Assembly: GCA_002345215.1 (NCBI GenBank)
Contig: DDVH01000052.1
Location: 94,923 to 158,922 of the forward strand
From: Anaerolineales bacterium UBA2317
GTDB taxonomy: Bacteria; Chloroflexota; Anaerolineae; Anaerolineales; Villigracilaceae
DNA: 64,000 bases
Reading direction: 5' to 3'
Shown here one piece after another: positions 32,348-41,630 of the stretch. The notes below the pieces were generated by a model that had not been told where the DNA came from, searched no databases, and saw nothing but the letters and a program-made list of their open reading frames with translations. Position 1 is the stretch's first letter, and each line of letters starts with the position of its first letter. The translations under genes were made by a program, and so were the position numbers.

Positions 32348-33967
32348 ATGAATTCAATTCAACTAACTTTACATCAAAAGGCAATTTTGATTTCAATTTT
32401 CGTTTTCATTTTATTGTTAGCCACCGCATCAAACATCGGTTTAACATGGGATGAACCCGCTTACATCGCCGCTTCTGAATCTTATATCAATTGGTATGGA
32501 GAAGTTTTCACGAATCCATCTGAAGCGTTTACAGATGAATCAATCGCAAATGCGTGGACGATAAACAAAGAACATCCGCCATTAAATAAAGTTTGGTCTG
32601 GATTAATTTGGTCTATCACGAAAAACTTTGCTGATGATTTACTCGCGCATCGTTTGGGGAATATGATTTTAGTTGCTATCTTGGCTGGGCTTTTATATTT
32701 TTGGATTCAAGAATCTTATGGTCAAGTGGCAGGCTTTGCATCTGTCGCGGCATTATTAACCATGCCGCGTTTTTTCTTTCACGCCCATCTTTCAGCGTTA
32801 GATGTCCCCGCCGCGTTTTCAGCATTTGTGGTCACATTTTTATTTTGGAAAACACTCAATCAAAAACATTGGGCTTGGGGTTTATTACTTGGCGTAGTAT
32901 GGGGCTTGGCATTAGCTACAAAAATCAATTCAGTTTTTATCCCTATTACATTTGTTTTATGGCTGTTAATTTTTCATCGTAAGTTATATTTGTTTATTCG
33001 TTTATTCATTATGGGCGTTACAGCCATTCTAATATTTTTTATTGCATGGCCCTGGCTTTATCATCACACCATTGAAAGAATTACTGAGTATATTCTCTTT
33101 GTCACTGTTAATCATTGGCCCATCGGGCAATATTATCTCGGTCAATTTTTTATGCCGCCCCCATGGCATTTTGGATTTGTAAAGCTGTGGGCAGTTTTAC
33201 CAATCACTTTGACGATTCTTTATTTTACAGGAATTATCTCTGCTGGAATTGCGCGTCAAGATAAAGGGTTGAGTTGGTTGCTGTTTCTTTCAGCATTGAC
33301 TCCCATTTTAGCTATTTCAACCGGCAAGAGCATGGTCTATGACAATGAACGTTTAATCATGGTGTCATTTCCGTTTTTGGCTGGGTTGTGCGGAATTGGA
33401 TTTGCATATCTTGCTTCAGGCATAGAAAAAATTTCAGGTCAATGGAACAAGCCGACCGTAACCCGAAGCGGAATCATTGTGTTGGCGCTAATCTCATTTG
33501 CTCCACAAATCATTTCGATGATTCGTTTATATCCACATTTATTATCTTATTATGGTGAAAGCGTTGGCGGAATACGTGGCGCAAATGATTTAGGTTTGGA
33601 AACGACTTATTGGTGTGAAACGTATCAACTTGCTTTACCGATTTTGAATGAACAAGCCCAGCCCGGTGATTTGGTTTGGGTTGACCCGTGGAGCCATGAT
33701 GTGATGATTTATTATCAAACGCATGGATATTTGCGCGATGATATTTTGATATTGGCTCCAGCCAGTGTACCGAGCGTGTTAGGTGCAGATGCACCTCAAC
33801 CAGTTTCACGAATTATGAATGAAGCTGATTGGTTTGTAGTGCAAAGCCGCCAAACAACTTTAGGTGAAGCGGTGGATAAGAATCCGATGTTGCAAATTTT
33901 TGCGAATCAAGAAGTTGTATACGAATATCAATTTGATGGCGTGACGATTTTTGCGTTATATCGATAA
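32348..33967 (+). CDS. Family-39-type membrane glycosyltransferase
   Basis: This 539-aa polytopic membrane protein is of the PMT/ArnT-like group. About eleven hydrophobic segments follow a short N-terminus. The catalytic Asp-Glu lies in the first outer loop, in NIGLTWDEPAY, and FFHAHLSALDVPAAFSAF is the second family motif. A C-terminal soluble region (about 430-539) follows. It would transfer a sugar from a polyprenyl carrier to a lipid or protein outside the membrane. I chose MNSIQL as start because the 19 codons before it overlap the array. Its substrate is unknown. Confidence 0.85.
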   Translation: MNSIQLTLHQKAILISIFVFILLLATASNIGLTWDEPAYIAASESYINWYGEVFTNPSEAFTDESIANAWTINKEHPPLNKVWSGLIWSITKNFADDLLAHRLGNMILVAILAGLLYFWIQESYGQVAGFASVAALLTMPRFFFHAHLSALDVPAAFSAFVVTFLFWKTLNQKHWAWGLLLGVVWGLALATKINSVFIPITFVLWLLIFHRKLYLFIRLFIMGVTAILIFFIAWPWLYHHTIERITEYILFVTVNHWPIGQYYLGQFFMPPPWHFGFVKLWAVLPITLTILYFTGIISAGIARQDKGLSWLLFLSALTPILAISTGKSMVYDNERLIMVSFPFLAGLCGIGFAYLASGIEKISGQWNKPTVTRSGIIVLALISFAPQIISMIRLYPHLLSYYGESVGGIRGANDLGLETTYWCETYQLALPILNEQAQPGDLVWVDPWSHDVMIYYQTHGYLRDDILILAPASVPSVLGADAPQPVSRIMNEADWFVVQSRQTTLGEAVDKNPMLQIFANQEVVYEYQFDGVTIFALYR

Positions 33968-33969
33968 TT

Positions 33970-34644
33970 TCATTCACCAATATTTTTCAATGCTTCTCTG
34001 CGACTTAACGAATTTAATTCTTTTGTTGCTTTCACAAATTTTTTCACTGGTGTAGGGTTTGTGTGAGCATATTGTCTCAACGCCCAGCCAATTGCCTTAT
34101 TGATAAAAAATTCATCTGACCCCAAATTTTCTTTGATAATTTCACATAACAAATCAAAATCTGTTTCTTTTTTGTAGCCTAACTGAAACAATAAAGTTGT
34201 GCGTCTTAACCAAATGTTTTCAGACTTACGCCATTTCTTTAAATATTTCTCTTTGACTTTTGGATATTTCTTAAACATCATTCCAATGGGATGACCCGCT
34301 AATAAATCGACAGTGTCCCACCAAGATTTTGTTGTAATTAAATATTCTAACGTTTCAATAAATTCAGATTCGAGTTTCTTTTCGTATTTTTCGATTAAAT
34401 TCATAGCAATATATTGAAATTCACGTTGGGACAAACTCCATAGTTCGCGTGAAATCAAGTCAAGTTGTTCAAAGGGTGGTAAGTCATTTGATTTAATAAA
34501 TTCTCTTAGCAATGAAGTCACTTGCGGCGATTTGATTCCCAAATACTCAAATTGGTCACGCATATATTTTTTCATCGGCGCGGCATTGAGTGGGTTGGTG
34601 TGTTGTTCAAAAAACAATTTGAGTGATTTTGTATATGTGTGCAT
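33970..34644 (-). CDS. DNA alkylation repair protein (AlkD-like HEAT repeat)
   Basis: This 224-aa all-helical protein is of the AlkC/AlkD family. Motifs are MKKYMRDQFEYLGIKSPQVT, LWSLSQREFQYIAMNLIEKY, TKSWWDTVDLLAGHPIG, WLRRTTLLFQLGYKKETDFD and FINKAIGWALRQYAHTNPTP. AlkD removes bulky or charged alkylated bases such as N7-methylguanine. The Trp and Asp of SWWDTVD match catalytic-cleft residues. It is convergent with the glycosyltransferase gene, with 2 bp between the stops. Confidence 0.94.
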   Translation of the reverse strand: MHTYTKSLKLFFEQHTNPLNAAPMKKYMRDQFEYLGIKSPQVTSLLREFIKSNDLPPFEQLDLISRELWSLSQREFQYIAMNLIEKYEKKLESEFIETLEYLITTKSWWDTVDLLAGHPIGMMFKKYPKVKEKYLKKWRKSENIWLRRTTLLFQLGYKKETDFDLLCEIIKENLGSDEFFINKAIGWALRQYAHTNPTPVKKFVKATKELNSLSRREALKNIGE

Positions 34645-34677
34645 TATATTTTATCTCTTGAACTGCGTGTAGGCAAA

Positions 34678-34736
34678 CAGGCTAAACTGAACCAACACTA
34701 GCTAACTAGTCAACTAGCAAACTAAAAGACTACTTC
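34678..34736. repeat. Imperfect array (unit CTAGTTn) at the end of the DUF3048 gene
   Basis: Units ACTAGCTA, ACTAGTCA, ACTAGCAA, ACTAAAAG. The TAG stop of the neighbouring gene (34730-34732) is its edge. Confidence 0.65.
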
Positions 34737-36259
34737 GCTCCTTCGGGTTGTACAAATTCTAAAAACCACTCACCTGCACGTATTTCTTCAACAGAAGTTT
34801 TCGGTGTAACCACCAAAATCCAAGTGCGGCCAGGCTTAAGAGGAAACAAAGTAGTTTCATCGTTTGAAATAAATTTTATCGGCTTTTGATAACTGTTTCT
34901 TTCTTCACTATTCAAATGCGTTGTCCATTTAATATCATAAACCAGACCATCCCGAAACAATAAAGCATCGCCTATTAATCCATCTTCTAAATGAATATCC
35001 AAATTTGTGGGTGAGACAACATCATGCTTTGTAAATAATACAATCACATTTTCAAACTGCAACTGACGATTTGTTAAACGATCAATTTCAGGATGCAATA
35101 TCCCTGCTGTTTCAAAATTTGCATCATCTACATAGCGCCAATAACTTTGTGATGCAGAATCATACTCCCATGCTGATTGATTTAAATATGAAATATATAC
35201 ATGCAATTGATTTGCAGTTAGCCCATCACTTGGTGGCGTTTCAGAAAAAACATTAATACTGTAATCAATGTCACCAGTTTTGTTTTTTTCAGCCAAACGC
35301 GGCAATTCATCAATATCTAACATGTAACCGCCACCATCAATGTCATGCGTCACAAAAAAGCATTGAGGTAATTCCTCTAACACTTCTGGCGAAGCAAATG
35401 CATAAATCAAACACGAATCTTTGAAGAAAGCATGAATATCAGCATAGATTAAACGCCCTGAACGAATCGGTCCTACTTTTGGGAGGACAATTGGAGGAGA
35501 AATTAAATAATCAGGATTCAGAAACAAGCCGACATCAAGGTCAAGAAGCGAAGAAGATACAGTCAACGCCTCAGTCTGACCTGCAACTTGGTCAACATCG
35601 CTATCATTTGATTCATCCCCGACATTTTTTTGCACAAATTCCATGCCAAGTGGTTTTTCAAATTGAAGAATGTAATTTCCCGCATCTACATTGAAAGCAT
35701 AATATCCATTGCTATCAGTCGAAGTTGATTGAATAAAATTTCCAGTGGCATCAAACAAATTAACACAGACACCACCCATGCCACGTTCCCAATCGTCTTG
35801 CATATGATTTTGATTTTCATCTAACCAAACACGATTGCCGATAATGTTTGCTGTTTGTTGAAATGGCTGATTGCGTATTTGGCAACTGCCATTGATAGTC
35901 GGCTCAGGTTTTGGAAATGCGCCATAAAAGACAGAGAGAAATCTTGTTGCACCTTCAGTGATATAAATTTCAAAAACCCACGGCGCAAACGATAAACCCG
36001 CTTGCGGACGCGCCGTGACAGGAAAATGTGAAATTGAAACCAACAATGCTGGCAATTCCAACAAATTCGGTTCTTCCACTTTTTTATTTGTTAACGGGTT
36101 TATTGTGAGAATAGGTTTTGGTTCAGGGGTTGATGTTGCAGTTGGTTCAAGACTAACTACAACACCTGTTGAGATTATATTGTTGTTTGTTCCGCACGAG
36201 GTGATGATAGAAACGAAAAGTAATGACGCAAAAAATACTTTAATTGAAGAAGATTTCAT
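34730..36259 (-). CDS. DUF3048 lipoprotein with an inserted SdrD_B-like domain
   Basis: This 509-aa lipoprotein has lipobox ITSC at about 19-22. The N-terminal DUF3048 half is PLTNKKVEEPNLLELPALLV, then SHFPVTARPQAGLSFA and TEGATRFLSVFYG. It is interrupted by about 125 residues that form a SdrD_B-like domain (NIIGNRVWLDENQNHMQDDW, GVCVNLFDATGNFIQSTSTD, SNGYYAFNVDAGNYILQFEK). DUF3048 then resumes with VGPIRSGRLIYADIHAFFKD. The C-terminal DUF3048 domain has WRYVDDANFETAGILHPE and LKPGRTWILVV. The nesting is unusual. YerB-type proteins of this family are cell-surface proteins of unknown role. It starts 2 bp after HIT. Confidence 0.87.
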   Translation of the reverse strand: MKSSSIKVFFASLLFVSIITSCGTNNNIISTGVVVSLEPTATSTPEPKPILTINPLTNKKVEEPNLLELPALLVSISHFPVTARPQAGLSFAPWVFEIYITEGATRFLSVFYGAFPKPEPTINGSCQIRNQPFQQTANIIGNRVWLDENQNHMQDDWERGMGGVCVNLFDATGNFIQSTSTDSNGYYAFNVDAGNYILQFEKPLGMEFVQKNVGDESNDSDVDQVAGQTEALTVSSSLLDLDVGLFLNPDYLISPPIVLPKVGPIRSGRLIYADIHAFFKDSCLIYAFASPEVLEELPQCFFVTHDIDGGGYMLDIDELPRLAEKNKTGDIDYSINVFSETPPSDGLTANQLHVYISYLNQSAWEYDSASQSYWRYVDDANFETAGILHPEIDRLTNRQLQFENVIVLFTKHDVVSPTNLDIHLEDGLIGDALLFRDGLVYDIKWTTHLNSEERNSYQKPIKFISNDETTLFPLKPGRTWILVVTPKTSVEEIRAGEWFLEFVQPEGAK

Positions 36260-36261
36260 TT

Positions 36262-36744
36262 TTATTTTTGAAAGGCTTGGCAGATTTTTTTATAAGTATC
36301 TTCCAAAGATTCTGGCAACACACGCGTCTCCCCAACTGTGGACATAAAATTTGTATCGCCAGCCCAACGCGGCACAATATGAATGTGAACATGACCTAAC
36401 ACGCCTGCTCCAGCCGCTTCACCGATGTTAATGCCAACATTGAATGATTCGGTTTTGTAAATATTTTTCAAAATCGTTGTGCATTGACTTGTTAATTCCA
36501 TCATTTCAGCGCGCGTTTCAGAATCTAAACTTTCTAAATTAGGAACATGCACAAATGGAATGACCATTAAATGTCCGCTGGTGTAAGGGTAGCGATTCAA
36601 AATCACATACGAAAATTTGCCACGAAAGGCGATAAGATTTTCGGCACTATCAGTTTTGGCTTGCGCATTACAAAACACACAGCCTTCTTCGTTTTTTGCA
36701 TTTTCAATATATGTCATACGCCACGGTGACCAAAGGTGATTCAT
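36262..36744 (-). CDS. HIT-family hydrolase
   Basis: This 160-aa protein has the histidine triad GHVHIHIVPRW with the catalytic middle histidine. The N-terminus (WSPWRMTYIENAKNEEGCVF) includes a CVFC pair that may bind zinc, as in the Ap4A-phosphorylase/HIT branch. It probably hydrolyses a nucleotide-linked phosphoramide or dinucleoside polyphosphate. A TATAAT lies 13 nt before the ATG with no Shine-Dalgarno, so the leader is very short. The DUF3048 lipoprotein gene follows 2 bp later. It diverges from xseA. Confidence 0.94.
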   Translation of the reverse strand: MNHLWSPWRMTYIENAKNEEGCVFCNAQAKTDSAENLIAFRGKFSYVILNRYPYTSGHLMVIPFVHVPNLESLDSETRAEMMELTSQCTTILKNIYKTESFNVGINIGEAAGAGVLGHVHIHIVPRWAGDTNFMSTVGETRVLPESLEDTYKKICQAFQK

Positions 36745-36789
36745 AATAATTTTTTCAATTATAGGCGATTAAACAAAAAACCATAATTT

Positions 36790-36834
36790 GTTAACCACTT
36801 TCTACTTTCCACTTTCTATTTTATACTTCCCTGA
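36790..36834. repeat. Pyrimidine-rich heptamer array carrying the xseA -10
   Basis: Units ACTTTCT, ACTTTCC, ACTTTCT, ATTTTAT, ACTTCC. TATACT (36822-36827) inside the array ends 7 nt before the xseA ATG, which lacks a ribosome-binding site. Confidence 0.6.
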
Positions 36835-38031
36835 ATGCAACCCAATCTTTTTTCTTCCACACTCACAGTTTCCCAACTGACTTTTCACATCCGCAAACTT
36901 TTAGAAGGCGATCCTGAATTGCAAGATGTGTGGGTAAGCGGAGAAATTTCTAATTTATCAAAACCAAATTCTGGTCATATCTATTTTACGCTCAAAGACA
37001 AAAATGCGTCGCTTCGTTGTGTAATGTGGAAAACAGATGCCGCAAGATTACGAGTCAACGTGCAAGATGGCATGGCACTCGAAGCGCATGGCAAAATTGC
37101 AGTCTATGAACCATCTGGGCAATATCAATTGGTTACGAATCAAATTCAAGCCAAAGGTGAAGGCGCGTTGTATCAAGAATTTTTACGCCTCAAAGCCATG
37201 CTTGAAGCTGAGGGTTTATTTAATCCAGAAAATAAAAAAGAAATTCCACAACTTCCAAAAACAATCGGAATTGTCACATCGCAAACTGGTGCGGCACTGC
37301 GTGATATGTTAAATACAATTCGTCGACGTTTGCCGATTGCAAATGTGATTCTCGCGCCAACTCTTGTACAAGGCGTGGATGCTCCGCCTGCAATTGTCAA
37401 AGCAATTGAATCATTAAATAAAAAATCACCCGATGTCATTATCATCGCGCGTGGTGGCGGTTCGATTGAAGATTTATGGGCTTTCAATGATGAGCAAGTT
37501 GTGCGTGCCGTTGCAAATTCTAAAACACCAATTATTTCTGGCGTGGGTCACGAAACAGATTTCACACTTGCAGATTTTGCCGCCGATTTACGTGCGCCGA
37601 CTCCGACAGCCGCGGCTGAACTTGCAACTCAGATTACAGTACAACATCTTCACGATTCACTTTTCACGATTCAATCCCGCCTCACTGACCTAACCTTCAA
37701 CCTGCTCGCTGAACATAAAACATTTATCTCCGCCTTAGCATCGCGACTCAAATATAGTTCACCTGAAAGAAGAATCGAATCTGAATATCAAAATATAGAT
37801 GAACTTTCTCGCCGAGCGTTTTCTGCCTTGACTCATCGCATCCAATTGCACAAATCAAACGTAAATGGAATATCAAAACGCTTGCAATCACTGAACCCTG
37901 AAGGCGTTTTGTCGCGTGGATATGCTATTATCACCCGAAAATCAGATAACATGGTTGTTTCTAAAGTGTCACAAGCCAAAGGCGATTTGAAGGTTAGAGT
38001 AAGTGACGGAGAATTCGAAGTTAAAAAATAA
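36835..38031 (+). CDS. xseA: Exodeoxyribonuclease VII large subunit
   Basis: This 398-aa subunit degrades single-stranded DNA together with XseB. The N-terminal OB domain (about 8-105) has QDVWVSGEISNLSKPNSGHI and YFTLKDKNASLRCVMWK. The catalytic domain has IGIVTSQTGAALRDMLNTIR, RRLPIANVILAPTLVQG, ARGGGSIEDLWAFNDE and GVGHETDFTLADFAADLRAP. A coiled-coil C-terminus ends in GVLSRGYAIITRK. It is shorter than E. coli XseA (456 aa) mainly in the coiled coil. The small subunit gene follows after a palindromic repeat. The message is probably leaderless. Confidence 0.97.
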   Translation: MQPNLFSSTLTVSQLTFHIRKLLEGDPELQDVWVSGEISNLSKPNSGHIYFTLKDKNASLRCVMWKTDAARLRVNVQDGMALEAHGKIAVYEPSGQYQLVTNQIQAKGEGALYQEFLRLKAMLEAEGLFNPENKKEIPQLPKTIGIVTSQTGAALRDMLNTIRRRLPIANVILAPTLVQGVDAPPAIVKAIESLNKKSPDVIIIARGGGSIEDLWAFNDEQVVRAVANSKTPIISGVGHETDFTLADFAADLRAPTPTAAAELATQITVQHLHDSLFTIQSRLTDLTFNLLAEHKTFISALASRLKYSSPERRIESEYQNIDELSRRAFSALTHRIQLHKSNVNGISKRLQSLNPEGVLSRGYAIITRKSDNMVVSKVSQAKGDLKVRVSDGEFEVKK

Positions 38032-38035
38032 TATT

Positions 38036-38122
38036 ATGTCATTCTGAGCCACGCCCTTGTTCTTTGTGGCGAAGAATCTCTTCTCTTATCTAAGAGACTC
38101 TTCGCTATACTCAGAGTAACAT
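38036..38122. repeat. Palindromic repeat (GTCATTCTGAG...CTCAGAGTAACAT)
   Basis: ATGTCATTCTGAG (38036-38048) is inverted as CTCAGAGTAACAT (38110-38122). Inside, GAAGAATCTC and GAGACTCTTCGC form the inner stem. It begins 4 bp after the xseA stop and ends just before the xseB ribosome-binding site. Confidence 0.85.
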
Positions 38123-38137
38123 GTTTTAGGAGCCAAA

Positions 38138-38386
38138 ATGCCGAAACAAAAATCAACAACACAAAAACCTGTCGAAGAATTGACATACGAAGAAGCAGTG
38201 GCTGAATTGGAGTCAATTGTTGAGGTTTTAGAATCAGAACAAAATCCACTTGAAGAGGCGATGAAGTTATTCGAACGTGGGCAAGAATTAATCAAAAAGT
38301 GTGGTGCATCCCTTGAATCTGCTCAATTGAAAATCCAAAAATTAGCAGGTGACTCATTGATTTCATTTGAGGAAGATTCTGAATGA
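38138..38386 (+). CDS. xseB: Exodeoxyribonuclease VII small subunit
   Basis: This 82-aa helical subunit is the partner of XseA. The typical sequence is ELTYEEAVAELESIVEVLES, then NPLEEAMKLFERGQELIKKC and LKIQKLAG. A TAGGAG site lies 8 nt before the ATG. Its stop overlaps the next gene by 4 nt. The first 14 residues are Lys/Thr-rich and not conserved. Confidence 0.96.
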   Translation: MPKQKSTTQKPVEELTYEEAVAELESIVEVLESEQNPLEEAMKLFERGQELIKKCGASLESAQLKIQKLAGDSLISFEEDSE

Positions 38387-38835
38387 ATATTTTAGATGTT
38401 TTTCAGAATAAGGTTTTTATTGCTTGTATGTTGGGTTGGTTTGTGGCACAAGCCTTGAAAATACCAACGGAATACTTACGTTCACGCCGTTGGTTATGGA
38501 CAATGTTTTTTGCACCCGGCGGGATGCCATCATCACATTCTGCGATGATGGTTGCGGGAACTTTAGCAGTTGGGTTGTATCACGGCTTTGATAATCCATT
38601 ATTTGGCATTGCTGTAGCGATTACGATGATTGTGACGTATGATGCGGCAGGTGTGCGCCGACAAGCAGGCATGCATGCGGAGCGAATCAATTTATTGTTT
38701 GAAGAATTGCTGAAAGGTCATATGTGGGATGAGAACGAGTTGAAAGAAGTCATTGGTCACACGCCGCTGGAAGTGATTGGCGGAATACTTTTGGGGTTAT
38801 TGGTTGGAATTGCTCAGTTTATGATTTGGAAATAA
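38383..38835 (+). CDS. Divergent PAP2 family membrane protein (DUF212)
   Basis: This 150-aa integral membrane protein has the family motif APGGMPSSHSAMMVAGTLAV, where PSSHS is the PAP2-like core. It continues with TYDAAGVRRQAGMHAERINL and a GHTPLEVIGGILLGLLVG membrane segment at the end. Members are putative phosphatidate or undecaprenyl-pyrophosphate phosphatases, but this branch is untested. It overlaps xseB by 4 nt (ATGA), so it is co-transcribed. It is convergent with murJ. Confidence 0.93.
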   Translation: MNILDVFQNKVFIACMLGWFVAQALKIPTEYLRSRRWLWTMFFAPGGMPSSHSAMMVAGTLAVGLYHGFDNPLFGIAVAITMIVTYDAAGVRRQAGMHAERINLLFEELLKGHMWDENELKEVIGHTPLEVIGGILLGLLVGIAQFMIWK

Positions 38836-38845
38836 CTTTGACGAT

Positions 38846-40432
38846 TTATCGCCTGCGTAATCTTCTTCTCACCCCATTGAATATATAACTTAATTCTGGT
38901 ACGCGCAAAATAAATAGTATTGCAAAATAAACAACTCCGCCAATGATAACTCCCGCAGGGACAAGAATCCACACGCTCAGGTTTTCTCTAAAAGAAAGTA
39001 GAGCAAACAAAGCCAAAGACATGCCGATTGCTGAAATGAATGAGGGGATTGCTCCACGCAGAATATGATTTCTTTCAATTCCATTTAATCTTTTTTGCAT
39101 AACAACAAATAATACAACTGCTTCAATTGCAGTTGCTAATGAATTAGCAAGGGCAAGTCCACCAAGCGGAAGCCAGCCGATGGATTCAAACCATCTCGAA
39201 AATAAAATGCTGAATAAAACATTCAATCCCATTGCAATAACGCCGATGATTACAGGAGTTTTTGTATCCTGTTGAGCATAAAAGGCGCGAGTCAAAACTT
39301 CCATAATGGAGTGACCGACGAGTCCAGCCGCATACCAAAGCAAAGCCCATGAAACGAGTTGTACAGAATTTGAGTCAAACTCACCACGTTGATATAACAA
39401 AGAAATAATTGGTTCGCGTAAAAGAATCAAGCCGACGCTGGCGGGCAGTGCTAATAAAATAATTCCACGTAATGATGAAGCCAGTGATGAACGCATTTCA
39501 TCTTGCTTACCTAATGCGTGTTGCGCAGAAAAAGTTGGCATGGCGGCAATCGCAACCGATTGTGCAATCACAGCTTGCGCCATGAGCATTAAAGAAAAAC
39601 CGTAATACAAACCAGTCACACTTCCACTTTGCATTTGAGATGCAAGCCAAGTATTGACCCAAAAATTTAATTGCACAACCGCTACGCCAAGTAATCTTGG
39701 TCCCATTAATAAAATGACTTGTTTGAAGTTCGAATCACGAAAGTCGAATAAAGATTGAAGTGTAATGCGAGATGCATTTTTCGTGAAAACCTTAAGTAAC
39801 AAAGGTATTTGAATCACTACATATAAAACTGCACCAAGTACAACGCCCCACGCCAAACCATAAATCCCCATTGATGGTGCCAGAAATAAAACGCCGAATA
39901 TAATGCCGAGTTGATATAACGCGGGAGTTAATGCTGGAATTAAAAAGATTTGATGTGTGTTTAATATTCCACCAATGAATCCACCTAAGCCGAATAGCAC
40001 AGCAGAAATTAATTGAATGCGTAACAATGTAATGGTTATAGAAAAAAGTTGAGGGTCAGTGGACAAGCCGGGCGCAAGTGCGAAGCGAATCACTTGCGGT
40101 GCAAAAATCGCAATCAATATGGCAAGCAATGTCAAAGTTAATGTGACTGCATTAGCAATCGAAGTTGCGAGTTTCCATGCTGAATCTTTTTCATCTTTCG
40201 CGAGCAAACTCGTGAACGTTGGAATGAATGCTGAACCCAACGCGCCGCCTGCTATTAATAAAAATAAAGTTTCGCTAACGCGATTTGCCGCAAAAAAAGA
40301 ATCGAGTTCAGGCGATGCGCCAAAAGTTTGTGCCACCAATACGCCACGAATCAAACCTGCAATTTGCCCCAATAAAATAGCGAACATCACTGTGCCAGCC
40401 GCGCGTGCGATTTGTTGATTTGAGTTTGTCAT
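38846..40432 (-). CDS. murJ: Lipid II flippase MurJ
   Basis: This 528-aa membrane protein with 14 predicted segments flips lipid II across the membrane for peptidoglycan synthesis. The N-terminus (IARAAGTVMFAILLGQIAGL) leads to IRGVLVAQTFGASPELDSFF and FLLIAGGALGSAFIPTFTSL, which hold the MurJ signature. Later, LPASVGLILLREPIISLLYQ and RAFYAQQDTKTPVIIGVIAM are the core of the second half. The start is 11 nt after a TATAAT that is shared in palindromic form with the divergent lipoprotein gene. Confidence 0.96.
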   Translation of the reverse strand: MTNSNQQIARAAGTVMFAILLGQIAGLIRGVLVAQTFGASPELDSFFAANRVSETLFLLIAGGALGSAFIPTFTSLLAKDEKDSAWKLATSIANAVTLTLTLLAILIAIFAPQVIRFALAPGLSTDPQLFSITITLLRIQLISAVLFGLGGFIGGILNTHQIFLIPALTPALYQLGIIFGVLFLAPSMGIYGLAWGVVLGAVLYVVIQIPLLLKVFTKNASRITLQSLFDFRDSNFKQVILLMGPRLLGVAVVQLNFWVNTWLASQMQSGSVTGLYYGFSLMLMAQAVIAQSVAIAAMPTFSAQHALGKQDEMRSSLASSLRGIILLALPASVGLILLREPIISLLYQRGEFDSNSVQLVSWALLWYAAGLVGHSIMEVLTRAFYAQQDTKTPVIIGVIAMGLNVLFSILFSRWFESIGWLPLGGLALANSLATAIEAVVLFVVMQKRLNGIERNHILRGAIPSFISAIGMSLALFALLSFRENLSVWILVPAGVIIGGVVYFAILFILRVPELSYIFNGVRRRLRRR

Positions 40433-40443
40433 AAAGCCTTGCG

Positions 40444-40451
40444 ATTATAAT
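40444..40451. promoter_or_regulatory. Palindromic bidirectional -10 (ATTATAAT) between murJ and the PLD gene
   Basis: TATAAT reads on the plus strand at 40446-40451, 6 nt before the PLD ATG, and on the minus strand at 40449-40444, 11 nt before murJ. Neither gene has a clear Shine-Dalgarno. The whole intergenic region is 25 bp. Confidence 0.65.
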
Positions 40452-40457
40452 CACTTT

Positions 40458-41555
40458 ATGAAAAATTTTTTAACACTGATTTCTTTGATTTTATTAACCG
40501 CATGTGATGTAAACCCCGCGCCTCCCGCTACGGTGACACCTGATTCAGCAACTCAGCATTCATTTACATTGACAGAGATTCCCATCCCTGCGGGTTATGG
40601 TTATACAAGCGATTGGTTTGAATTGTATTTTACGAATCCAAATAGTTCATTGTCTTCGCAAGAAACAGGCGGTATTGACCTTCCACTTGCCAATGCAATT
40701 GATTCAGCTAAATTAAGTGTGGATGTTGCGATTTATAGTTTTAGTTTGCCAAGCATTCGAGATGCTTTAATCCGTGCTTATGAACGTGGTGTGCAAGTAC
40801 GTATGGTAATGGAAAGCGATAACATTGAGCGTTCTGCTCCGCAAAGATTGAAAGATGCGGGTATTCCAATGTTAGGGGATAGGCGTGAAGGCTTGATGCA
40901 CAACAAATTTGTCATCATTGATAAATCGGAGGTGTGGTTAGGTTCAATGAATTTCACCATTTCTGGTGCGTATGAAGATAATAACGTGCTGATGCGGATT
41001 CGGTCAGTGCGAATTGTAGAAAATTTCTTAAAAGAATTTGAAGAAATGTATCTTGAAGATTCTTTTGGAGATTACATCCGCGCTGAAACACCAAACCCGC
41101 AAGCAACAGTCAATGACATACAAATTGATACATATTTCTCACCTGATGACGTGGTGCAACCGATTTTGGTAGATATTATCAATACAGCAAATGAAAGTAT
41201 TTATTTCATGGCATTTTCATTTACATCTGACCCGATTGGTGATGCGGTGCGTGAACGGGCACAAGATGGGGTGACTGTTGCAGGCGTAATGGATGTTGAA
41301 CAAATAGAATCAAATATCGGCACGGAGTTTGATGCGTTTCGTCAAGCAGGTTTGGATGTGTATCGTGATGGCAATGCGGGGCAAATGCATCATAAGACAA
41401 TCATCATAGATGAAAGTATAGTGATTACGGGGTCATATAATTTTACGAACAGCGCTGAGGTGCGGAATGATGAATATGTGCTGGTGATTTATAACGAAGA
41501 AATTGCGAAGTTATTTATTGCTGAGTTTCAAAGAATTTATAATGATGCAAAATAA
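40458..41555 (+). CDS. Phospholipase-D-like lipoprotein
   Basis: This 365-aa secreted lipoprotein has lipobox LTAC at about 14-17 and two PLD domains. The first HKD is MHNKFVIIDKSEVWLGSMNF (near 150-170). The second is MHHKTIIIDESIVITGSYNF (near 312-332). Both are intact. The family includes phospholipases and Nuc-type endonucleases; surface location suggests nutrient nucleic-acid or lipid breakdown. The message is probably leaderless. The HerA-like ATPase follows after 133 bp and a hairpin, so operon membership is doubtful. Confidence 0.93.
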   Translation: MKNFLTLISLILLTACDVNPAPPATVTPDSATQHSFTLTEIPIPAGYGYTSDWFELYFTNPNSSLSSQETGGIDLPLANAIDSAKLSVDVAIYSFSLPSIRDALIRAYERGVQVRMVMESDNIERSAPQRLKDAGIPMLGDRREGLMHNKFVIIDKSEVWLGSMNFTISGAYEDNNVLMRIRSVRIVENFLKEFEEMYLEDSFGDYIRAETPNPQATVNDIQIDTYFSPDDVVQPILVDIINTANESIYFMAFSFTSDPIGDAVRERAQDGVTVAGVMDVEQIESNIGTEFDAFRQAGLDVYRDGNAGQMHHKTIIIDESIVITGSYNFTNSAEVRNDEYVLVIYNEEIAKLFIAEFQRIYNDAK

Positions 41556-41630
41556 TTCTTAAAATCGGTTGCGTTTTGACATAAAATCGATTAAATTTAG
41601 ACATCTAGCACGCCCGTTCTAATAGAATAC

